The notes: a model not told the origin generated them from the sequence alone. A DNA stretch of 48,258 nt from an uncultured Alistipes sp. (GCA_900550925.1 URTU01000006.1:1-48258); one strand, 5' to 3'. Positions 1-7,561 are shown, numbered from the stretch's first letter. Numbers and translations are program-made.

Positions 1-202
1 GTTCGGTGCGCCCCCTCACGGAGGTCTGGCTTTCGGATTCGACCGTCTGTGCTCGATGTTCGGCGGCGCCGACTCGATCCGCGACTACATCGCTTTCCCG
101 AAAAACAATGCCGGCCGTGATGTCATGCTGGATGCTCCTTCGGAACTCGATCAGGCCCAGCTCGACGAACTTCACCTGTCGCTTGTCAAACCCGAAGCTT
201 AG
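1..202 (+). CDS. aspS: Aspartyl-tRNA synthetase, C-terminal end (partial)
   Basis: The window opens inside this gene, in the frame starting at base 2. Only the last 66 codons are present. They contain the class II synthetase motif 3 region (GGLAFGFDRL) followed by SIRDYIAFPK, which is characteristic of bacterial AspRS. The enzyme charges tRNA-Asp with aspartate in the cytoplasm; motif 3 supplies the arginine that contacts ATP. The stop is at 200-202 and a hairpin terminator follows at once, so this is the end of a transcription unit. Identity is secure from the motif; the rest of the protein lies outside the window. Confidence 0.93.
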   Translation, partial: FGAPPHGGLAFGFDRLCSMFGGADSIRDYIAFPKNNAGRDVMLDAPSELDQAQLDELHLSLVKPEA

Positions 203-211
203 CTTGTACGA

Positions 212-263
212 CGGACGGACGCCTCCGTAACCACACCGAACGTCCGTCCGCCATACTTTTTTT
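212..263 (+). terminator. Rho-independent terminator after aspS
   Basis: Bases 212-221 (CGGACGGACG) are perfectly complementary to 241-250, with a 19-base loop. A run of seven T ends at 263. It starts 10 bases after the aspS stop. Confidence 0.8.
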
Positions 264-291
264 ATACCTCAACACTCTACTATTCTGCAAG

Positions 292-510
292 ATGAAGCCG
301 GAACTCGAACGACGCATATACGTTACCATAATGATCTCGTCGGCCGCATTCATGCTGTTGTGGCTGTCGGTGATCATCTATTGGAAATATGTGGGGCGAT
401 TGAATCCCGATCGCAGCATATTGGCATATGTCGGACTGCCGATACTGTTGGTTGCGGTATTTCTGCTCGCCTACAACAATCTTCGCAAGATGAACCGATC
501 CGCAAAGTAA
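292..510 (+). CDS. Small two-helix membrane protein, unknown function
   Basis: This 72-residue protein has two hydrophobic stretches (about residues 10-30 and 43-63) joined by a short polar loop containing GRLNPDRS. It ends in a basic tail, so it is probably a helical hairpin in the inner membrane with both ends in the cytoplasm. The start at 292 is the first ATG after the aspS terminator. I do not recognise a family. It stands alone between aspS and tRNA-Leu, and I see no clear promoter. The composition and intact frame favour a real gene, but short membrane frames can arise by chance. Confidence 0.6.
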   Translation: MKPELERRIYVTIMISSAAFMLLWLSVIIYWKYVGRLNPDRSILAYVGLPILLVAVFLLAYNNLRKMNRSAK

Positions 511-620
511 CCCCGTGAACCGGACTGCCGGATTGTCGGCACACAAAATGCTTGAAGTATCTCAATCCGCCGGCAGGGACGACGCCATACGTGTATTGAT
601 CGGCCGTAGGGCTTCAGGAT

Positions 621-651
621 TTGCAAAATAGAAAATTTAGAAATACATTTG
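621..651 (+). promoter_or_regulatory. Bacteroidota-type promoter for tRNA-Leu
   Basis: TTG at 621-623 and TACATTTG at 644-651 are separated by 20 bases, matching the Bacteroidota -33/-7 consensus. The tRNA starts 10 bases after the -7 element, so the transcript should begin almost at the mature 5' end. Confidence 0.75.
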
Positions 652-661
652 TAAGAAAGTT

Positions 662-746
662 GCGGATATGGTGTAATTGGTAGCCACGTCAGACTTAGGA
701 TCTGATGCCTCAGGGCGTGGGGGTTCGAGTCCCTTTATCCGCACCA
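662..746 (+). tRNA. tRNA-Leu (anticodon UAG)
   Basis: The acceptor stem GCGGATA (662-668) pairs with TATCCGC (736-742), followed by discriminator A and an encoded CCA (744-746). The anticodon stem TCAGA/TCTGA encloses the loop CTTAGGA, giving anticodon UAG, which reads CUA. A long variable arm marks a class II tRNA, as expected for leucine. The T-arm carries GTTCGAGTC. No integrase or attachment-site duplication is visible next to it. Confidence 0.95.
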
Positions 747-747
747 G

Positions 748-774
748 GGAGTCTTCACCGAAGCTCCTTTTTTT
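748..774 (+). terminator. Terminator of tRNA-Leu
   Basis: GGAG-T-CTTC pairs with GAAG-CTCC (one bulged T, loop ACC). Seven T follow at 768-774, directly after the tRNA CCA end. Confidence 0.75.
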
Positions 775-979
775 GTCAGCCAACCGGATCCGGCCGGTGC
801 CGATATCGTACGGCGGAACTGCTGCAGACACCTTGCGGCCGCCAGGCTGCATGAACCCGCAATGACGGATGCACGAAACATACAAACCGGTTGCGGACGC
901 GATGAACTAATGACACTACGACGCCTGCCCGCTCGTAATGCTCTGTATAAAGTATAAACCAATATAACTCTCAGAAAAC

Positions 980-1261
980 ATGGCAATCAGTATCGCAGCT
1001 ATCATTTTCGGAATCCTGACCGGCTCGCTGCTCAGCGTCCTGGTCGGACTGGTGGGCAGCAGACGCAGGATCGGATTCGGCTGGACATTCCTGCTGAGCA
1101 TAATATTCACCCCGCTCATCGGACTGATCATTGCACTCATATCAGACCCGCTTCCCATAGGCGAACGGCGTTGGGGATGCCTCCTGCCGATGATCATACT
1201 GATCTTCCTCGCCATAATAATGTCGGTCGTGATCACGTCGTTCGGCCTCATACTGATCTGA
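980..1261 (+). CDS. Small three-helix membrane protein, unknown function
   Basis: The 93-residue protein is strongly hydrophobic. A first segment (about residues 3-26) is followed by a basic turn (GSRRR), a second segment (about 34-54), a loop containing DPLPIGERR, and a third segment (about 68-93) that reaches the C-terminus. Short proteins of this shape are common in Bacteroidota and I know of no assigned role. The ATG at 980 fits the first helix. No promoter of the usual type is obvious upstream, and the next gene runs the opposite way. Confidence 0.65.
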   Translation: MAISIAAIIFGILTGSLLSVLVGLVGSRRRIGFGWTFLLSIIFTPLIGLIIALISDPLPIGERRWGCLLPMIILIFLAIIMSVVITSFGLILI

Positions 1262-1344
1262 TCGCCGCAATACATGTTCGGCGAATCTGTGGCCGGATTC
1301 ATCCCGACCCAGCACGTACACATCAGGCAATACATATCCATGCA

Positions 1345-1381
1345 ACTAAAACGGGAGGGCATAAATCCGCATGCCCTCCCG
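1345..1381 (-). terminator. Terminator of the AGCS symporter gene
   Basis: Bases 1352-1362 (CGGGAGGGCAT) are perfectly complementary to 1371-1381, with an 8-base loop. Read on the minus strand the stem is followed by GTTTTAG, so it fits termination of the gene ending at 1479. It may also stop transcripts from the plus strand. Confidence 0.65.
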
Positions 1382-1478
1382 CTTCAGTATTTCACAACTT
1401 CAGTATCCAAATCCCATTCCGCCCGTCCCGATGCCGACACGCAGCCCGAGATGGCACAATATCGGTCGGATGCCCGAC

Positions 1479-2888
1479 CTACCAGCACTCGATATTCCCG
1501 GTGTCGATCTCGCCGGCAACATCCTCACGTCGGAATTCAGGATTGCGGCCCTGACGTTTCTGACGCCGGTAGTCCTCCAGCAGAACTATCGCCTTGCGCC
1601 CCAACAGTACTATCGCAACAAGGTTGCAGAGCGTCATCATGGCCATGGTAAGGTCCGCCAGACTCCAAACCATGTTCAGACTCACGGCCGCACCGAACAT
1701 CACCATTGCTCCGGCCAGCAGGCGGTAGACAACCAATATCCAGCGCCGCCTCGTGATGAACATTATGTTTGCCTCGCCGTAGTAGTAGTTTCCGAAGATC
1801 GAACTGAAGGCGAAAAAGAATATCGCTATCGCCACGAAGGTGCGGCCTGCTCCTCCGATATGCACCGACAGAGCCTCCTGGGTCAACTGGACGCCATTGT
1901 AACCGTCGTTCAACGGCATGCCGCTCACCAGAATGATGAAGGCCGTGCACGAACAGATGACAAGCGTATCGGTGAAGACCCCGAGCGTCTGTATCAACCC
2001 CTGCTTGACGGGATGCGAAGTGGTTGCCGTAGCCGCCACGTTGGGCGCCGAACCCATACCGGCCTCGTTGCTGAACAGACCGCGTTTGATACCCTGCATC
2101 ATCGCCGCGCCGATACCGCCGCCGGCAATCTGCTCCGCCCCGAAGGCATTCCCAACGATCATGCCGATAATATCGGGCAACAGCGTTATGTTACCTATCA
2201 CGACATACAGTGCCAGTCCGAGATATCCGATTGCCATGACCGGCACGACGACCGAACTGACCGCTGCAATACGGTGAATGCCTCCGAAGATGATTACGAG
2301 CGTCAACACCGTGATTATGGCACCGAATATTATATGGTCGATTCCGAAGGCGTGTTCGAAAGCCTGGCACATCGTATTGCTCTGCACCGTATTGAATGCA
2401 AATCCGAAGGTCAGGATCGTCAGGATACTGAACAGTACGGCCATCCATCGGCACTTGAGTCCGCGCATGATGTAGTATGCCGGGCCGCCGATGTAGGAGT
2501 CCTTCGAACGGACCTTGTAGAGCTGTGCCAGCGTACTCTCGATGAATGCATTGGAGGCCCCGATCATCGCTATGAGCCACATCCAGAAGACCGCCCCGGG
2601 CCCGCCGACGGTCAACGCCGTCGCCACACCGGCAATGTTTCCGGTCCCGACGCGGCTGGCCAGCGATACGGCAAAGGCCTGGAACGACGATACATGCCGC
2701 CGGCTCTTATCCTTTGCCGTGCGGTCGTGCGACGCGAAGAGCAACCGCCACATCTCCCCTATCATCCGGAACTGCACGAAACGAGTCCGGATCGTAAAAT
2801 AGAGCGCACAGCCGATCAAGGCAGCGATCATAATGTAACTCCACATCACATTGTTGATGCTGTCGACGATTCCCTGAAAAATCTCCAT
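1479..2888 (-). CDS. Alanine/glycine:cation symporter (AGCS family)
   Basis: This 469-residue inner-membrane transporter has about ten hydrophobic segments. The N-terminal half carries the AGCS signature region (SLASRVGTGNIAGVATAL followed by GGPGAVFWMW). Later come FSNEAGMGSAPNVAATA and a segment around PLNDGYNGVQL. Members import alanine, glycine or a related small amino acid with sodium or protons; the substrate here cannot be read from sequence. Length is normal for the family. The ATG at 2888 places the first helix properly. The gene has its own strong promoter at 2950-2981, so it is a separate unit from the tsaC/thioesterase pair upstream. Confidence 0.9.
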   Translation of the reverse strand: MEIFQGIVDSINNVMWSYIMIAALIGCALYFTIRTRFVQFRMIGEMWRLLFASHDRTAKDKSRRHVSSFQAFAVSLASRVGTGNIAGVATALTVGGPGAVFWMWLIAMIGASNAFIESTLAQLYKVRSKDSYIGGPAYYIMRGLKCRWMAVLFSILTILTFGFAFNTVQSNTMCQAFEHAFGIDHIIFGAIITVLTLVIIFGGIHRIAAVSSVVVPVMAIGYLGLALYVVIGNITLLPDIIGMIVGNAFGAEQIAGGGIGAAMMQGIKRGLFSNEAGMGSAPNVAATATTSHPVKQGLIQTLGVFTDTLVICSCTAFIILVSGMPLNDGYNGVQLTQEALSVHIGGAGRTFVAIAIFFFAFSSIFGNYYYGEANIMFITRRRWILVVYRLLAGAMVMFGAAVSLNMVWSLADLTMAMMTLCNLVAIVLLGRKAIVLLEDYRRQKRQGRNPEFRREDVAGEIDTGNIECW

Positions 2889-2949
2889 AACTGCCTGTAT
2901 TTATATATAGTAGGACCGGTCCCGCGTGCCGATATGGCAACGCCCTTCG

Positions 2950-2981
2950 CAAATATACGCAAACGTATCAGCCGGGCCAAA
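2950..2981 (-). promoter_or_regulatory. Promoter of the AGCS symporter
   Basis: On the minus strand TTTG (2981-2978) is followed after 20 bases by TATATTTG (2957-2950), an excellent match to the Bacteroidota consensus. The predicted leader is about 55 bases. The -33 element directly touches the T-run of the preceding terminator. Confidence 0.75.
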
Positions 2982-2982
2982 C

Positions 2983-3003
2983 AAAAAAGGCGATTTCCGC
3001 CTT
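2983..3003 (-). terminator. Terminator of the tsaC/thioesterase operon
   Basis: AAGGCG (2987-2992) pairs with CGCCTT (2998-3003) around a 5-base loop. On the minus strand the stem runs into a T-tract. It lies 33 bases after the thioesterase stop. Confidence 0.6.
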
Positions 3004-3035
3004 CCGACAATGCCCGTTTTCGGCGGTCAACGCTG

Positions 3036-3443
3036 TCAACGCTGCAACGCCTCGCGCCAGGCCGCCGGAAGCTCGACTGACTCCTGCTTCTCGAAATCGA
3101 ATGCAACCATCACCGAACGGCTCTCGCTCTTGACCGTCGGGTTTTCCCCCTCGCGGCGGTCGACGATCTGCTGCAACAGCGTGAAACTCTTGTGACCGAT
3201 CGATTCGAGGCTGGTCCGGACAACCGTCTCGTCGTAATAGTGCACCTGCGCCATATAGGAGGTATTGGTCGCAGCCGTAATCACCCGCAGCCGGGCTGCC
3301 GTTACGTCGCCGCCGATCGTCGCCCCAAGAAAATCAGTCTTGCCCAGATCGAAATACATCTGTTGATATACGTTGTTGATATGCAGAAAGCAATCCATGT
3401 CCGAAAATCGCTTCTGTATGAGGGTCTCTGTTATCAAGGCCAT
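3036..3443 (-). CDS. Hotdog-fold acyl-CoA thioesterase (4HBT/YbgC-like)
   Basis: The 135-residue protein begins with a typical 4-hydroxybenzoyl-CoA thioesterase active-site region: FSDMD, then LHINNVYQQMYFD. The second Asp of FSDMD (residue 17) matches the catalytic acid of the family, and the usual GHVNN appears as LHINN. Such enzymes hydrolyse acyl-CoA or acyl-ACP thioesters in the cytoplasm; the acyl chain is not predictable. The length is complete for a single hotdog domain. The gene starts 7 bases after the tsaC stop and so is in the same operon, though I see no functional link. A terminator follows. Confidence 0.82.
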   Translation of the reverse strand: MALITETLIQKRFSDMDCFLHINNVYQQMYFDLGKTDFLGATIGGDVTAARLRVITAATNTSYMAQVHYYDETVVRTSLESIGHKSFTLLQQIVDRREGENPTVKSESRSVMVAFDFEKQESVELPAAWREALQR

Positions 3444-3450
3444 GGCTGCT

Positions 3451-4029
3451 CTACTCCCTTATTATTTTCACCCCGCCCGCCGCATCAAGCGCTATGATCG
3501 ACGATGCATGGCGTGTCGGCTTGCCCTCGAAACGCGGGTCGACAATCATGTCAACCCCCTGACGGATCCGTTGATCAATCTGTTCGAACGTGGTCGGGGT
3601 TGGCTCGCCTGATATATTGGCCGACGTCGAGACGATCGGCCGTCCGAACCGTTTCAGCATCTGCCGGCAAAATTCATGATTCGGCACCCGTACACCCAAT
3701 GTCCCCTCTTCCGGAACCAGGTTGTCGGCCACACGTGCCGCCCCGGGAAGTATCAGCGTCAACGGAGATACCGCCGTCTCGAACAACTCCCATGCCACCT
3801 GAGGTGCATGGTTGACATAGAGACCCACAGAATCTATGTCGCCGACAAGTACGATCATACTTTTCTTGTTGGCCGACTGCTTCAGCGCATAGACCTTGTC
3901 AACCGCCTCGGCATTCGTCGCGTCGCAGCCGATCCCCCAGACCGTATCGGTCGGATAGAGTATCAGCCCGCCCAGACGCAGTATCTTAACTGCCTTGTCA
4001 ACTTCGGATTGGATTGTCGTCGTATTCAT
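3451..4029 (-). CDS. tsaC: L-threonylcarbamoyladenylate synthase (TsaC/Sua5/YrdC family)
   Basis: The enzyme makes threonylcarbamoyl-AMP from threonine, bicarbonate and ATP. This is the first step of the t6A37 modification of tRNAs reading ANN codons. The 192-residue protein has the YrdC signature near its start (LYPTDTVWGIGCDA), then ALKQSANKKSMIVLV and, later, STSANISGEPTP. An in-frame upstream ATG at 4113 would add 28 residues without family similarity and would lie upstream of the likely promoter, so I chose the ATG at 4029. The short length and single YrdC domain fit TsaC rather than the longer Sua5. It leads the operon with the thioesterase. Confidence 0.9.
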   Translation of the reverse strand: MNTTTIQSEVDKAVKILRLGGLILYPTDTVWGIGCDATNAEAVDKVYALKQSANKKSMIVLVGDIDSVGLYVNHAPQVAWELFETAVSPLTLILPGAARVADNLVPEEGTLGVRVPNHEFCRQMLKRFGRPIVSTSANISGEPTPTTFEQIDQRIRQGVDMIVDPRFEGKPTRHASSIIALDAAGGVKIIRE

Positions 4030-4061
4030 CTTGCAGTATAGTATGTATTTCTGAACAGTTG

Positions 4062-4069
4062 CAAATTTA
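4062..4069 (-). promoter_or_regulatory. -7 element (TAAATTTG) upstream of tsaC
   Basis: TAAATTTG on the minus strand matches the TAnnTTTG consensus and would give a leader of about 25-30 bases to the chosen tsaC start. No TTG is found at the right distance, so support rests on the -7 box only. Confidence 0.45.
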
Positions 4070-4188
4070 CTAATTTCATTTGAATTTCCACTCCGCCGGC
4101 ACGTCTCTGCCATGCCAATAACTTCAGATCAAACATGTCGCATTCAGTAAAGCTCCACTAGAACAACATACTGCAATGATATTTTTAC

Positions 4189-4196
4189 TATATTTG
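4189..4196 (+). promoter_or_regulatory. -7 element (TATATTTG) upstream of the 4225 lipoprotein
   Basis: TATATTTG matches the Bacteroidota -7 consensus and lies 28 bases before the ATG. A -33 TTG is not evident. Confidence 0.45.
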
Positions 4197-4224
4197 ACTC
4201 GCTAACATCAAACACACAACAACA

Positions 4225-4596
4225 ATGAAACGATTTATGATTATTGCGTTCGCCTGCCTGGCATTCGCAGCCTGCTCGTCCGCATCAAGTGATCAGCAGA
4301 AACTCGTCGGAAACTGGATCGAGATCCTGCCGCCCGATCTGCCCTACATTCAGGGTATCGCGATCAATCCCGACGGCACGGCCCGATCCATCGGAATGGC
4401 AACACTGCAGTACGAAAATTGGAGCATCGAGGGCGAAAACCTGATCCTGACCGGCAAAAGCATCGGAAACGGACAAACTATCCAGTTTACCGACACATTG
4501 GCCATAACCAGATTGACCGACGACTCACTGTCACTCCGCAAAGCCGATTATTCAGCTGATTACTATCGCGTTGCAGATCCCGAAAACGTCCGATAG
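4225..4596 (+). CDS. Small lipoprotein with a lipocalin-like domain
   Basis: The 123-residue protein begins with a lipoprotein signal peptide ending in the lipobox LAFAAC; Cys17 would be lipidated. The rest (QKLVGNW near the start, alternating strands, then TGKSIGNGQ and a final DYYRV) resembles the small lipocalin-like lipoproteins common in Bacteroidota, which are predicted beta-barrels in the envelope. Ligand and role are unknown. It is a single gene on the plus strand between the tsaC operon and tRNA-Pro, both of which run the other way. The family call rests on overall pattern, not on a diagnostic motif. Confidence 0.7.
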   Translation: MKRFMIIAFACLAFAACSSASSDQQKLVGNWIEILPPDLPYIQGIAINPDGTARSIGMATLQYENWSIEGENLILTGKSIGNGQTIQFTDTLAITRLTDDSLSLRKADYSADYYRVADPENVR

Positions 4597-4653
4597 CCGA
4601 TCTTTTCAGAGTCAAGGCAAAGTTCATAATCTGCCGTTGGTTGCCGCAGCGGC

Positions 4654-4697
4654 ACAAAAAAACGAGGTATCCAAAACAGATTTGGATACCTCGTTTT
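4654..4697 (-). terminator. Terminator of tRNA-Pro (possibly bidirectional)
   Basis: Bases 4659-4675 are perfectly complementary to 4681-4697 (17 bp) around the loop ACAGA. Minus-strand reading ends in seven T, so it terminates the tRNA-Pro transcript. It also lies about 60 bases after the plus-strand lipoprotein stop and could serve both. Confidence 0.85.
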
Positions 4698-4703
4698 CAA
4701 TTG

Positions 4704-4778
4704 TCGGGGAGACTGGATTCGAACCAGCGACCTCCAACTCCCGAAGCTGGCGCGCTAACCGGACTGCGCTACACCCCG
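4704..4778 (-). tRNA. tRNA-Pro (anticodon CGG)
   Basis: On the minus strand the acceptor CGGGGTG (4778-4772) faces CTCCCCG, with one T-T mismatch at the sixth pair and discriminator A at 4704. The anticodon stem CCAGC/GTTGG holds the loop TTCGGGA, giving anticodon CGG, which reads CCG. The T-arm has GGTTCGAATCC. The CCA end is not encoded (ACA follows), in contrast to tRNA-Leu in this window. Confidence 0.93.
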
Positions 4779-4804
4779 AAATTGCGAGTGCAAATGTACG
4801 GAAA

Positions 4805-5701
4805 TTATATCAAATTATCAAACTTTTTCGGCACCGGAATTGAAAAATTTAATTCTTCGCCTGTAACAGGATGAATAAGAGCGAGTTTGAAAGCGTGCAA
4901 ACAGACTCTTCCGGCGTCATCCGAACCCGATCCATACTTCCGGTCGCCCACGATCGGACAGCCGATGTACTCCATATGGGCTCGAATCTGGTTCTTACGG
5001 CCCGTTTCGAGCCGCAACTCCACAAGTGACCTCCCGTTCCGGCTCTTCAAAACACGATAATGCGTTACCGCATCAACCCAATCCACATCGTCCGTCTCAC
5101 GGCAAACATATACCTTGTGGTTGCGGTTCTCGGCCAGCGGGGCATCTATGACCCCCTCCTCAGACGGCAACACCCCATCAACCACCGCCACGTAACGGCG
5201 GTCGAGAACAAGCTGCCGCCACTCATCCTGCAACCGGCGCTTCACATCCTCACGCTTTGCAAAAAGCATAACACCCGAGGTCTCGCGGTCAAGGCGGTGC
5301 ACGACAAACAGCCGCGCCCGCGGATTCTGGCGCTTGATATGTTCGCTCAGAATATGGTACGCGGTCTTTTCGCGCTCCTTATCCGTCCCGATCGAGAGCA
5401 GCCCCTCCCGCTTGTCGACCACGATCAGCCACTCGTCCTCAAAGAGAATCCGCAGCTTCGGATGGCGGAACTGCGCCGGCGATACCGTCCGCCGTACCGT
5501 AACCCGATCGCCTGCCTGCAACGAATGGTCGTATGCCGTGCGGCTCCGGCCGTTGACCTCAACACGCCCGCTCGCCAGCAGCTCCTTGAGCGAGTTACGG
5601 CTCTTGCCCGCAAAGGCCCGCTGCAAAAAGCCCTGCAGCGTATCGGCCTCACGCACCGTAAATGTCAGATCGGGTTTTATTTTATGGTGAAAGTTTTTCA
5701 T
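4805..5701 (-). CDS. RluA-family 23S rRNA/tRNA pseudouridine synthase
   Basis: This 298-residue enzyme isomerises specific uridines in structured RNA. An S4-like RNA-binding segment (about residues 21-68) precedes the catalytic domain. The family motif is VVHRLDRETSG, with the nucleophile Asp138, and later come GRKNQIRAHM and the GDRKYG box. The frame stays open upstream to 6040, but that part overlaps the radical SAM gene in another frame; ATG 5701 gives the normal N-terminus and sits 14 bases after the upstream stop. The target site is uncertain (RluA, RluC or RluD type). It appears to be the last protein gene of the lipoprotein-rSAM operon. Confidence 0.88.
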   Translation of the reverse strand: MKNFHHKIKPDLTFTVREADTLQGFLQRAFAGKSRNSLKELLASGRVEVNGRSRTAYDHSLQAGDRVTVRRTVSPAQFRHPKLRILFEDEWLIVVDKREGLLSIGTDKEREKTAYHILSEHIKRQNPRARLFVVHRLDRETSGVMLFAKREDVKRRLQDEWRQLVLDRRYVAVVDGVLPSEEGVIDAPLAENRNHKVYVCRETDDVDWVDAVTHYRVLKSRNGRSLVELRLETGRKNQIRAHMEYIGCPIVGDRKYGSGSDDAGRVCLHAFKLALIHPVTGEELNFSIPVPKKFDNLI

Positions 5702-5715
5702 ACAGCTATTGTCAC

Positions 5716-6801
5716 TTAAAGTTTGTGGTAGTGGCACACGAGCAAGCGCCCTTCGCCGTCGCGCAGGTGCATCCCGCCGCCCTGACAGTAACGGAACATG
5801 CTGCACGTGGCACATTCGTCGCGTCGCATCCAGTCGCGCCGGCGGAACTGCCCGAAACGGTTGGTCCATACATCCCAGAAATCGTCGCGGTAGATATTTC
5901 CCTGATCGTAGTCGGCACGGATCGACGTACAACCCGAAATGGCTCCGTCGACACGGATCGAGGCCGTCGTAACCCCAGCCGAACAATAGTAAAAGACATC
6001 CCTGACTTCGGTTTCGTAACCAGCCAGGAAACCTTCGCACGCATACGTCACCTCGATCCGTCCCTCCCTGCGCTTACGGCGGATGAACTCCATCAGTTGC
6101 CGGAACTCAACGTCACTCAACGTAAGCGACCGATCCTCCGCAGCCCGGCCCACAGGAAATATCGTAAAGATCCGCCAATGTAGAATTCCGTTTTCGATCA
6201 GGTGCCGGCAGAAATCCTCGAGGTGAGGCATCAGCGCCGGCGTCACGCACGTCACGACATCGTAAACGACCGCACCGCTTGCGGCAATCATGCGTGCCGC
6301 CTGCAAGGCATGTACATATGACAACGGATTTCGGCGGATGGCATCGTGCTGTTCGGCAAAGCCGTCGAGGCTGACAGCAATGGTATTCAGTCCGGCTTGC
6401 AGAAGGCTTTCAAAACGGGATTCGGTCAGCAGCAATCCGTTTGTCACCAACCCCCATCGGTATCCTCGTGCATGCAGTTCGCTGCCTGCCCTCTCCAGGT
6501 CGCGGCGCAACAGCACCTCGCCTCCCGAAATGACCACCGTAATGCTCTGCGGGTCGACATGCGGCGTGATCTGCGTATCGACCACATGCAGGAAATCCTC
6601 CAACGGCATATCGGGCTGCACCGAGTCCGACCGGCAGTCGCTGCCGCAATGGCGGCAATTCAGATTGCAACGCAGCGTCGCCTCCCAGAACAGCGTACGC
6701 AACGGATGTTCCCGAACCGTATTCAGGTACAACTGCCTGAACAGTTCGAGCCCCAACCGCTTGCGAATACCCAACCGCCGACCGTTGAAGTGACTATCCA
6801 T
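5716..6801 (-). CDS. Radical SAM/SPASM enzyme of a lipoprotein-associated pair
   Basis: The 361-residue protein has the radical SAM motif C45-x3-C49-x2-C52 in a TLRCNLNCRHC context. It also has the GGEVLLRRDL loop (about residues 93-102), a NGLLL strand and an AVSLDG segment. The C-terminal part is a SPASM domain with cysteines at 255, 273, 291, 330, 333, 339 and 356, enough for auxiliary iron-sulfur clusters. SPASM enzymes often modify peptides or proteins. The gene directly upstream encodes a small lipoprotein with a conserved-looking MYGPP core. From memory this matches the Bacteroidetes rSAM/lipoprotein pair (TIGR04133/TIGR04134), whose chemistry is not known. Substrate assignment to that lipoprotein is inference. 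Confidence 0.87.
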   Translation of the reverse strand: MDSHFNGRRLGIRKRLGLELFRQLYLNTVREHPLRTLFWEATLRCNLNCRHCGSDCRSDSVQPDMPLEDFLHVVDTQITPHVDPQSITVVISGGEVLLRRDLERAGSELHARGYRWGLVTNGLLLTESRFESLLQAGLNTIAVSLDGFAEQHDAIRRNPLSYVHALQAARMIAASGAVVYDVVTCVTPALMPHLEDFCRHLIENGILHWRIFTIFPVGRAAEDRSLTLSDVEFRQLMEFIRRKRREGRIEVTYACEGFLAGYETEVRDVFYYCSAGVTTASIRVDGAISGCTSIRADYDQGNIYRDDFWDVWTNRFGQFRRRDWMRRDECATCSMFRYCQGGGMHLRDGEGRLLVCHYHKL

Positions 6802-6848
6802 ACCCTCAGGATCTGTTTGTCCGTTTCTCCGTCTGACGCCCGTACACG

Positions 6849-7223
6849 CTATTCAGTTGCACGAGAATCCCCATCCGCCTGTCCGGCAGACTCGTCAGTA
6901 TTCCCCGCCGGAGCAACGGTCTTCGTTTCGGACTCTCCCGAAGGCTGTGCATCGTCCTGCTCCTGAATATCAATCTCACGCGCCGCACCCGGCCGCACAA
7001 AACCGCCGTCCGAATCTTCGAAATATACCGGAGGCCCGTACATCAAACGTATCTCCGGAACGATGTCGACCGTATCGGTCACAGTCGTCGTGCTGTCGGC
7101 GTCGGACGGTTTCGGCTCATCTACGCGGCTCTTCGCATGGCGCGCCGTCGAACACGACGCCCCGAAGCCAAGCATGGTCAAAAGCGCAACTGCTACACGC
7201 CCCTTAAATCTCCTGCGTTTCAT
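6849..7223 (-). CDS. Putative lipoprotein partner of the radical SAM enzyme
   Basis: The 124-residue protein has a basic start (MKRRRFKGR), a hydrophobic segment and a lipobox ending at Cys24 (GFGASC). The mature part is short and largely disordered: Ser/Thr/Asp-rich at first, then a single ordered-looking core around IRLMYGPPVYFEDSDGG (about residues 58-74), then an acidic Gln/Ser/Glu tail. It leads the operon, 47 bases before the rSAM gene. The MYGPP core resembles the motif I recall for rSAM-associated lipoproteins of Bacteroidales, making it the likely substrate or partner. A typical -7 element lies at 7243-7250. The function is unknown. Confidence 0.75.
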   Translation of the reverse strand: MKRRRFKGRVAVALLTMLGFGASCSTARHAKSRVDEPKPSDADSTTTVTDTVDIVPEIRLMYGPPVYFEDSDGGFVRPGAAREIDIQEQDDAQPSGESETKTVAPAGNTDESAGQADGDSRATE

Positions 7224-7242
7224 GATTCTTGATTTTACATCT

Positions 7243-7250
7243 CAAAAATA
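7243..7250 (-). promoter_or_regulatory. -7 element (TATTTTTG) of the lipoprotein-rSAM operon
   Basis: On the minus strand TATTTTTG matches TAnnTTTG and lies about 20 bases upstream of the ATG at 7223. The nearest TTG is 14 bases upstream, shorter than usual, so the -33 element is doubtful. Confidence 0.5.
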
Positions 7251-7561
7251 CGAAACTATTTCGTCAAAAAAAACGGTTCCGCGACCTTCGGCAATCATTC
7301 GAGTCCTTTAATTCAGAGAGAAGCTACTACAAAACAATCCCGCCCTTTACAGAATTTCCGAACGATCTACCTCAGGTCAACGGAACCGATACATACTACG
7401 GATCCAACCGACATCAAACACTCAAAAAGCCGGTTGCAACACCGCGTTTAGGATATGACACCGGAAATAGCCGGAACGTTGCACGCAACGTGTAATTTTT
7501 TTTGCAGTGGCTCGTCAATAAGGCGGAATGCTACGCTGCGCCACCTGGGCAAACGGCATAA

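Noticed and set aside
662..746. tRNA-Leu as an integration site for a mobile element
   Set aside because: No integrase, no duplicated tRNA 3' end and no compositional break are visible on either side.
1371..3080. A 569-codon plus-strand open frame over the symporter gene
   Set aside because: It is antisense to a clear AGCS transporter, with Arg/His/Pro-rich composition typical of shadow frames in GC-rich DNA.
5716..6040. N-terminal extension of the RluA frame into the radical SAM gene
   Set aside because: The extension overlaps the rSAM C-terminus in another frame and resembles nothing in the family; ATG 5701 gives the normal protein.
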